A stretch of DNA of 11,136 bases from assembly GCA_036275935.1 (NCBI GenBank), contig DASUCS010000383.1, forward strand, positions 1 to 11,136. The letters are read 5' to 3'. Origin of the DNA: DASUCS01 sp036275935 (GTDB taxonomy: Bacteria; Actinomycetota; Acidimicrobiia; Acidimicrobiales; JACDCH01). The first letter of the stretch is position 1, and every line of letters starts with the position of its first letter. The position numbers were made by a program, and so were the translations under genes. Below are positions 6,305-11,136 of the stretch, one piece after another. Under the pieces are notes generated by a model. The model made no database searches, was not told where the DNA came from, and saw only the letters and a program-made list of their open reading frames with translations.

Positions 6305-6453
6305 TGACAATGGTGCTGGCTCACCAAGGCGGTTGGGACGAGATGCTCTTCGTCGCGATCCCTCTCGGCCTGTTCGCGTTCCTGCTCTACATGGCCAACC
6401 GCAAGGCGCAGCAGCACTTGGACGACGAGGACAGCGACGACGAGTTCGACTGA
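6304..6453 (+). CDS. Small single-span membrane protein, 49 aa
   Basis: A short gene starts at ATG 6304, using the last base of the preceding stop (TGATG), and ends at TGA 6451-6453. The product has a short N-terminus (MTMVLAHQGGWDE), one hydrophobic segment at about 14-31 (MLFVAIPLGLFAFLLYMA), a basic NRK stop-transfer and a strongly acidic end (DDEDSDDEFD). This is a convincing topology for a small N-out/C-in membrane protein. GGGA lies a few bases upstream, within the end of the previous gene. GTG 6301 and ATG 6310 are alternative starts in the same frame. The overlap suggests coupled, perhaps stoichiometric, synthesis with the polytopic protein, so it may be a subunit or stabiliser. I do not recognise a named family. 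Confidence 0.75.
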   Translation: MTMVLAHQGGWDEMLFVAIPLGLFAFLLYMANRKAQQHLDDEDSDDEFD

Positions 6454-6465
6454 GGAGTTCAGTCG
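6447..6465. terminator. Hairpin containing both convergent stop codons
   Basis: CGACTGA (6447-6453) and TCAGTCG (6459-6465) are exact reverse complements separated by GGAGT. The left arm ends with the TGA of the small membrane gene and the right arm begins with the complement of the murA TGA. A 7-bp stem with a 5-base loop in a 5-bp intergenic gap may act as a compact two-way terminator, though it is short and lacks a T-run. Confidence 0.45.
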
Positions 6466-7709
6466 CGGCGAACGTCGGCGCCAACCGCCGTCAGCTTGCC
6501 CACGAAGTCCTCGTAGCCCCGATCGATGTGCTCTGCACCGAGGACCTCGGTCTCACCGTCAGCTCGCAGTCCGGCGAGCACGAGCGCCGCACCGGCCCGG
6601 ATGTCCGGAGCACGAACCGGAGCGCCTGAGAGCTGCGAGCGTCCCCGCACGATCACGTGGTGGGCGTCGGTGCGCACATCCGCTCCCATCCGCACCAACT
6701 CGTCGACGTAGCGGAACCGCCCACTGAACACGTTCTCGGTGACGATGCCGACGCCCTCTGCCACGGACAGCATGGCCACGAACAACGGCTTGTAGTCCGT
6801 GGCAATGCCTGGGTACGGAAGCGTCGCGACGTCGACGGACTGCAGCCGCGAAGGCGCCATCGCCCACAACCCATCGGAGGTGGGCGAGACCCTCATTCCC
6901 ATTTCGCCGACCTTCTCGATGAACATCTCCATGTGCTCGGCGCGAGCGCCGTGCAACGTCAGCTCACCGCCGGTCATGCCGAGTGCCGCAAGGAAGGTCG
7001 CGGCCTCGATGCGATCGGGTACGACCGTGTGCTCCACGGCGGAGAGCTCGTCGACTCCTTCGATACGAATGGTGGACGAACCCGCCCCCAGCACCTGCGC
7101 ACCCATTCGGTTGAGGAAGGCGGCCAAATCGGCGATCTCGGGCTCACGCGCCGCGTTGTCGATCACCGTGGTGCCCTTTGCCAGGACCGCGGCCATCAAC
7201 GCGTTCTCGGTGGCACCGACGCTCGGATACTCGAGCAGGATGTGCGCACCCGTGAGCGCGTCGGCACGCGCCTCGATGTACCCGTGCGAGAACTCGAACG
7301 TCGCGCCGAGCAGCTCGAGTCCCTTCAGGTGCATGTCGATGGGCCGTGGCCCGAAGTCGTCGCCGCCCGGCATCGCGACGCGAGCACGCCCGAACCGTGC
7401 CAACAACGGCCCGAGCACGACGATCGACGCGCGCATCCTCTCGACCAACTCGTAGGGCGCTTCCGGCACGACGTCGGACGTCCTGTCGATCTCGAGGTCG
7501 TGGGGACCGCTGCGGGTCACACCGATGCCCATCGAGCCCAACAGGTCGCTCATGCAGTCGACGTCGATGATGTCGGGCACGTTGTGCAGCACGTAGCGCC
7601 CCTGCGCGAGCGTCGTGGCCGCCATCAGCTTGAGCACGGAGTTCTTGGCACCACTTATGGACACGGTGCCGTTCAGGGGGCCTGATCGGCGCACGCTGAT
7701 CTTCGTCAT
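6459..7709 (-). CDS. murA: UDP-N-acetylglucosamine 1-carboxyvinyltransferase, Asp-type active site
   Basis: MurA transfers enolpyruvate from PEP to UDP-GlcNAc, the first committed step of peptidoglycan synthesis in the cytosol. The 416-aa length is normal. Lys22 (ISGAKNSVLK), Arg93, Arg122, Asp305 (YPGIATDYKP) and Arg397 (HIDRGYE) match the E. coli active-site residues. The loop that in E. coli reads GGCTIG with Cys115 reads GGDDFG here, putting Asp at 117. Asp at this site is known from Mycobacterium tuberculosis MurA and makes the enzyme insensitive to fosfomycin, which alkylates the Cys. The ATG at 7709 overlaps the hydrolase stop (ATGA), and AAGAAGG lies four bases upstream. It is the last gene of a five-gene minus-strand operon and ends in a hairpin shared with the convergent gene. 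Confidence 0.97.
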   Translation of the reverse strand: MTKISVRRSGPLNGTVSISGAKNSVLKLMAATTLAQGRYVLHNVPDIIDVDCMSDLLGSMGIGVTRSGPHDLEIDRTSDVVPEAPYELVERMRASIVVLGPLLARFGRARVAMPGGDDFGPRPIDMHLKGLELLGATFEFSHGYIEARADALTGAHILLEYPSVGATENALMAAVLAKGTTVIDNAAREPEIADLAAFLNRMGAQVLGAGSSTIRIEGVDELSAVEHTVVPDRIEAATFLAALGMTGGELTLHGARAEHMEMFIEKVGEMGMRVSPTSDGLWAMAPSRLQSVDVATLPYPGIATDYKPLFVAMLSVAEGVGIVTENVFSGRFRYVDELVRMGADVRTDAHHVIVRGRSQLSGAPVRAPDIRAGAALVLAGLRADGETEVLGAEHIDRGYEDFVGKLTAVGADVRRD

Positions 7710-8239
7710 CGGACCTTCTTCAGCCACGCCGCGACCGCAGTCGCCACCTCGTCGTCCTTCTTGAAGCCGTGTGCGCCGCCCTCGATCCACACATGGGTCA
7801 CCGGTCCGGGGATCTTCTTGGCGTGCAGCTCGAGCTCGTCGGGCCGTGCAAACGCGTCCCTTGTTCCGCTCACGAACAAGCACGGCACCTCCAGCGACGG
7901 GAAGTGGTCGATGCGAAGGTTGTCGGGCTTGCCTGGCGGATGCAGCGGATAGCTGATGAGCACGAGGGCACTCGCGGGGAGTCCTTCGGCCACCGCCATC
8001 GAGCACATCCTCCCGCCGAACGACCGACCGCCCAGTGCGAGTGACTTGGGCTTCTTGCCATTCGCCTCGAGCAGCACCGCGGCTTCGTCGCGGATCCGTT
8101 GGATCGCGATGGCCGGGCGCGTCGGGAAGTCGATGCGGGCAACCGGCATCGGCGCAACGGCCGCTTCGATGGCCCGCAACGTCGAGTGGTTCCGGTCCGC
8201 GCTCGCCCCGGGTGTCAACAGCAGCGCGCCTGGCTTCAT
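7706..8239 (-). CDS. Small alpha/beta hydrolase (dienelactone hydrolase/TEX30-KANL3-like)
   Basis: The 177-aa protein is a minimal alpha/beta hydrolase. The nucleophile elbow GRSFGG (71-76) places Ser73, SGTRDAF (124-130) gives the acid Asp128, and EGGAHGF (153-159) gives His157, so the triad is complete. KSLALGGRSFGGRMCSMAVA (65-84) and the ISYPLHPPGKPDNLR stretch (95-109) resemble the bacterial relatives of the TEX30/KANL3 group, whose substrates are unknown. No signal peptide is present, so it is cytosolic. The start ATG at 8239 lies seven bases after the J-domain gene stop. Its stop overlaps the murA start (ATGA). It lacks a cap domain and is shorter than most dienelactone hydrolases (about 230-240 aa). 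Confidence 0.85.
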   Translation of the reverse strand: MKPGALLLTPGASADRNHSTLRAIEAAVAPMPVARIDFPTRPAIAIQRIRDEAAVLLEANGKKPKSLALGGRSFGGRMCSMAVAEGLPASALVLISYPLHPPGKPDNLRIDHFPSLEVPCLFVSGTRDAFARPDELELHAKKIPGPVTHVWIEGGAHGFKKDDEVATAVAAWLKKVR

Positions 8240-8246
8240 CGGGGCT

Positions 8247-8948
8247 TCATCCCAGAAGGATGCGGCGCGCTTCGGTGAGCTCAGCAATTCGCTGCGCCGC
8301 ACCTTCGGTCTCAGCGCCGTGATCCGGATGCGCGTCGCGCACGAGTTTGCGGAAGATGCGCTGCACCTCGCGTTTCGATGGCGTCGACGCGCGTTCGCCG
8401 AAGCCGAGCAGATCGAGCGCCCATTGGTTCGGGTCGAGATACGCGGCAACGGACCAGGCCGGCGCACCGAGCCCGCCTGAAAGATGCGAGATCAACGACG
8501 GTCCGATCGGCCCCTTCCATCGCAACCCTGCGCGCAGCACGTCGAACACGCGAGGCCGCACGTTGAACGGGAACTGCCCGGCGGCGTACGTCGCGGCGAG
8601 CGCCATCTGCAACGGAGAGCCGCTGCCGTCGAAGTCGTACTCGAGCTGCTCACCTCCGCCGATGAGACGACCGACGGTGCGCGCCAGACCGTGTTTGTCG
8701 GACTGGAAGCGATTGCGGACGCGCGGCTGCACAACTCGTTGACCGTGCTCGAGCTGCGTCATGAGCAGGAGCAGCGCGTCGACGTCTTCCTCGTCGAGCT
8801 CCTCCGCACCGACGGCCACGACGCCTCCGAGAAGGAGCGGCCCGAATCCCGGAGGAGGGTCCGCAGGCAGGTCCTTGTAGCCGAGCGCGAGCCGTCGCGT
8901 AGGTGAGTAGTTGCGACTGTGGAACACCTCGAACTCGGCGAGGATCAT
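8247..8948 (-). CDS. Uncharacterised protein with C-terminal J-domain
   Basis: The 233-aa protein has an N-terminal domain that I do not recognise (about 1-165) followed by a C-terminal J-domain (about 174-233: DPNQWALDLLGF, then SKREVQRIFRKLVRDAHPDH and IAELTEARRILL). The HPD tripeptide that activates Hsp70 ATPase is intact at 207-209. In classical DnaJ the J-domain is N-terminal, so this is a type-III J-protein recruiting DnaK to some client through its N-terminal part. That part contains GYKDLPADPPPGFGPLLLGG (23-42) and a charged helical region, without membrane spans. Its ATG shares one base with the upstream stop (TGATG), indicating coupling with the zinc-ribbon protein. I recall similar proteins in Acidimicrobiia genomes but no assigned function. 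Confidence 0.85.
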   Translation of the reverse strand: MILAEFEVFHSRNYSPTRRLALGYKDLPADPPPGFGPLLLGGVVAVGAEELDEEDVDALLLLMTQLEHGQRVVQPRVRNRFQSDKHGLARTVGRLIGGGEQLEYDFDGSGSPLQMALAATYAAGQFPFNVRPRVFDVLRAGLRWKGPIGPSLISHLSGGLGAPAWSVAAYLDPNQWALDLLGFGERASTPSKREVQRIFRKLVRDAHPDHGAETEGAAQRIAELTEARRILLG

Positions 8949-9778
8949 CAGACGTAGTGCCTCAGCGTGCTGCGCAGCTTCGTGGCGTGCTCGATGATCT
9001 CCTCGTCGTCGACATCGTCCTTCTCGAGCTCGCTGCGGAGGTTCTGCGCCTGGGCCACCAAGTCGTTCCACACGGGCGGCGCGAACCCGTACGGCAATGG
9101 CAGCGTCGCGGCCAGCCGTGCTGCGTCGACGAGCGACAGCACGCCTTCGTGGTCGACCGGATCGTGCATGAGGCGGTCGGCGGCGACGAACAACTCGGAG
9201 AGGACATCCTGCGGATCGAGACCTTCGGACGCGAGCGCCTCCTCGGCGGCGACTTCGTCGGCGTCGTCGACCTTCAGCGAGTCAGGGAACTCGATCGCGT
9301 CGATGATGGCGTCGACGCGATCCTCGTCGTCCTCCAGCACGACGAGCTCTCCGTGCTCGTCCCAGGCGTGCTCGATGCTCGCGGACGACAGCATCTCGGT
9401 CAGCTGACCACGGCGCGCATCGTCCCAGTCCGCGAGCTCGTACGACACCTGCTCGGCGTCACTGTCGAGAAACGCCTCGTTGTCGGCCTCGTCGATGAGA
9501 CGGTCGGCTTCCTCCTCGTCCTCGTTGCGCACGATGAGCGACGTACCGTCCCACGCGTGCGCGACGCCGTTGCTCCAGAAGAGCTCGTCGATGACGAGCC
9601 GGGCGTGGGCTTCGAGCTCGTCGAACTCGTACGCGACCTGTTCCTCCTCGTCGCCACCGAGCTCGTCGATGCGCAGCGGCTGACGATCCGACAGCGGCAC
9701 GAGGCAGTCCGCGCACTCCAGCACGCCGGCCACGTACTCCGCACCGCACAGCAGGCACCATCTCGTCGCGCCGTTCAC
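8948..9778 (-). CDS. Acidic zinc-ribbon protein with duplicated internal domain, unknown function
   Basis: The 276-aa product begins with a compact zinc ribbon: CxxC at Cys8/Cys11 and CxxC at Cys22/Cys25. Two tandem copies of a domain of about 63 residues follow. Copy 1 (about 48-98) has VAYEFD, VAHAWDG and SLIVRNED; copy 2 (about 111-163) has VSYELA, IEHAWDE and ELVVLEDDED. Tyr50/Tyr113, His74/His137 and Trp76/Trp139 repeat at a spacing of 63. The remainder (about 170-276) is helical and very acidic. There is no signal peptide or membrane span. The start is GTG 9778, overlapping the S9 peptidase stop (GTGA); it places the zinc ribbon right at the N-terminus. The gene overlaps the J-domain gene by one base. 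No function is known to me. Confidence 0.8.
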   Translation of the reverse strand: MNGATRWCLLCGAEYVAGVLECADCLVPLSDRQPLRIDELGGDEEEQVAYEFDELEAHARLVIDELFWSNGVAHAWDGTSLIVRNEDEEEADRLIDEADNEAFLDSDAEQVSYELADWDDARRGQLTEMLSSASIEHAWDEHGELVVLEDDEDRVDAIIDAIEFPDSLKVDDADEVAAEEALASEGLDPQDVLSELFVAADRLMHDPVDHEGVLSLVDAARLAATLPLPYGFAPPVWNDLVAQAQNLRSELEKDDVDDEEIIEHATKLRSTLRHYV

Positions 9779-11136
9779 GCGCGCCACCGTAGGACATGGC
9801 GACGCAGGAACGACTCGACGCGCTCGAGCTCGTCGACCACCGTCTCGGGCCGAAGCCAACCGTGCCCTTCACCCTCGTACTCGTGCAGCTCGACCGTTCG
9901 ACCGAGGGCCTTCAGCCGCTCGGCGATCGAGCGGCTCTGAGCGGGTGGAACCACGGGGTCGCTGTCGCCTTGAAGGATCAGCAACGGGGAGTTGATCTGT
10001 TCGGCGACGTTGACCGGCGAGCGCGTGCGATAGCGGTCAGCGGTCTCCGGCAACGGACCGACGATCGAGTGCAAGTAGTGCTTCTCGAAGCGGTGCGTGG
10101 TCTCGTCGAGGTCGAACAAGTCCGTGACGCCGTACAGGTCGATACCCGCCGCGCACAGGTCGGGATGATGCGCCAGGAGGTTGAGCACGGTGAATCCGCC
10201 AGCCGATCCACCCATGACGACCATGCGGCGCGGATCGGCCCAGCCGCGGTTCGCGGCAGCACGCAACCCGGCAGCGCAGTCGCGCACATCGACGTCACCC
10301 CAGCCGCCGCGCATGGCTTGCACGTACGCGCGCCCATGACCGGTCGACCCGCGATGGTCCGGGAACAGCACGGCCCACCCGCGGTCGAGGAAGAACGGAA
10401 GCCGGTTGTTCCAAACGACCTGGGTCTGACCGGTCGGTCCGCCGTGCACCCAAAGAATGAGCGGCGGCGGGTTCGCTCCCGAAGCCGATGTCGCAGGCCG
10501 GTACAGCCGGCCGTAGACGACGGCGCCGTCGTCACCGGTCCACTCGACGGCCTCGGGTTCGGGCAGGTCGAGTGCTTCGAAACCGCCGACCGGGGCGCGA
10601 GCGATGGTGGTGCGCGCCGTTCCGTCGTACGCGACCACTTGCGTCGGCGTGCGCGCTCCTGACCGCAGTGCCGCGCACCACGGACCGCGCCACGACAGCG
10701 CGCCGTGCACGCCGCGCCCCAGCTGGTGCACGTCGCGCGATGCGAGCTCGACGACGTTCAACGAGCCGAAGCCGTTCTCGTTGCGGCAGAACACGATGCG
10801 GTCGCCTTCCGGCGACCATGCGTACGAGCGCTGACCGAGGCCCCACGTCGGGTCTCCGTGTTCGACGGGCTCCTCCACGAGTGGCTTGTCGTCGACCCAG
10901 ACGTTCAACCAGCCGCTCTCGTCGGAGAGGTACGCGAGGTGCTCGCCGTCGGGCGAGTACCGCGGTTGTTGCACGCTGACACCTGAGCCGCCGGCAATCA
11001 TGCGCGGCTCACCGATGGCGTCGGTGTCGCGCTCGACGATCCGGCCACTGTCCCACGGCATGTCGGGAACGTCCCACTCGTGCCAGGCCACTCGATCACT
11101 TCCAGGAGCCCACACCGGGTCGAAGCAGAAGTCAGC
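9775..11136 (-). CDS. S9 family prolyl oligopeptidase-type serine peptidase (5' end outside window)
   Basis: The frame is open to the right edge, giving 453 visible residues. Counting from Val at 11115, the first part (about 1-180) is the end of a beta-propeller with TolB/S9-type blades such as YSPDGEHLAYLSDESG (53-68) and WSPEGDRIVFCRNENG (100-115). The C-terminal catalytic domain (about 190-446) has the oxyanion HGGPTGQ (224-230), the nucleophile motif GGSAGGF with Ser304, Asp386 in QGDSDPVVP, and His418 in EGEGHGW. The triad is complete. The family cleaves acylated or proline-containing short peptides; DPVWAPGSDRVAWHEWD at the start is typical of actinobacterial dipeptidyl/acylaminoacyl peptidases. 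About 150-200 N-terminal residues should lie beyond the edge. It is the first visible gene of the murA operon and overlaps the next gene by 4 bp (GTGA). Confidence 0.9.
   Translation of the reverse strand, partial: ADFCFDPVWAPGSDRVAWHEWDVPDMPWDSGRIVERDTDAIGEPRMIAGGSGVSVQQPRYSPDGEHLAYLSDESGWLNVWVDDKPLVEEPVEHGDPTWGLGQRSYAWSPEGDRIVFCRNENGFGSLNVVELASRDVHQLGRGVHGALSWRGPWCAALRSGARTPTQVVAYDGTARTTIARAPVGGFEALDLPEPEAVEWTGDDGAVVYGRLYRPATSASGANPPPLILWVHGGPTGQTQVVWNNRLPFFLDRGWAVLFPDHRGSTGHGRAYVQAMRGGWGDVDVRDCAAGLRAAANRGWADPRRMVVMGGSAGGFTVLNLLAHHPDLCAAGIDLYGVTDLFDLDETTHRFEKHYLHSIVGPLPETADRYRTRSPVNVAEQINSPLLILQGDSDPVVPPAQSRSIAERLKALGRTVELHEYEGEGHGWLRPETVVDELERVESFLRRHVLRWRA
9786..9791 (-). promoter_or_regulatory. 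Possible internal -10 box (TACGGT) before the zinc-ribbon gene
   Basis: On the minus strand TACGGT fits TANNNT and ends seven bases before the GTG at 9778, the same arrangement as at 1255-1260. It lies inside the 3' end of the S9 peptidase gene, where GTGA overlap already explains translation. It could be a secondary leaderless promoter for the downstream genes including murA, or chance in coding sequence. Confidence 0.25.

Noticed and set aside
6726..6735. A second GAACACGTTC core identical to that of the KstR-like operator.
   Set aside because: It lies inside murA, where it encodes the conserved Glu-Asn-Val-Phe segment on the minus strand, and it lacks the outer T and A of the 14-bp motif. 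It is most likely chance in coding sequence.
7710..8006. A frame extending murA about 99 codons upstream of the chosen start.
   Set aside because: The extension overlaps the alpha/beta hydrolase with its full Ser-Asp-His triad, and murA homologues begin at the MTKISVRRSGPLNG segment. The ATGA overlap fixes the start at 7709.
9778..9859. A longer zinc-ribbon protein starting at 9859.
   Set aside because: The extra 27 residues are Arg/Ala-rich translation within the S9 peptidase 3' end. The GTGA overlap and the position of the first CxxC favour GTG 9778.

Overview
This is a gene-dense, high-GC window with no rRNA, tRNA, mobile element or CRISPR array that I can see. GTG and TTG starts, stop/start overlaps, an F420-type LLM oxidoreductase, a DUF4328 protein and a MurA with Asp in place of the active-site Cys all point to an actinobacterium. 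The unknown J-domain and zinc-ribbon genes upstream of murA make me favour the Acidimicrobiia or a relative. That placement is inference, not something I could test.

Layout. (1) 1-192 (+) is the 3' end of a probable alpha-glucan phosphorylase. It converges on a DUF4328 membrane protein with proline-rich ends (205-1248, -). (2) A 60-bp divergent promoter region (1249-1308) holds a KstR-like palindrome and two candidate -10 boxes placed for leaderless transcripts. It serves the DUF4328 gene on one side and a two-gene unit on the other: an SDR dehydrogenase (1309-2019) coupled to an LLM-class oxidoreductase (2016-2879). (3) A 13-bp perfect inverted repeat separates that unit from a convergent operon on the minus strand: NifU-type Fe-S protein (4699-4959), MeaB GTPase (3728-4687) and enoyl-CoA hydratase (2935-3714). 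(4) Divergent from this operon are a polytopic membrane protein (5072-6304) and a 49-aa single-span membrane protein (6304-6453), linked by a TGATG junction. (5) The right part is a tightly packed minus-strand operon, read from right to left: S9 peptidase (9775 to beyond the edge), acidic zinc-ribbon protein with an internal duplication (8948-9778), C-terminal J-domain protein (8247-8948), small alpha/beta hydrolase (7706-8239) and murA (6459-7709). Junctions are 4-bp or 1-bp overlaps or a 7-bp gap.

The SDR/LLM pair and the MeaB/hydratase operon suggest acyl-CoA or steroid-like catabolism. The operator sequence supports a steroid-type (KstR-like) or related TetR regulator for the first of these. 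The murA operon combines an essential peptidoglycan enzyme with uncharacterised proteins. The parts I cannot assign a function to, and which deserve most attention, are the zinc-ribbon/J-domain pair and the membrane protein with its tiny partner. I found no clear new defence or mobile system.
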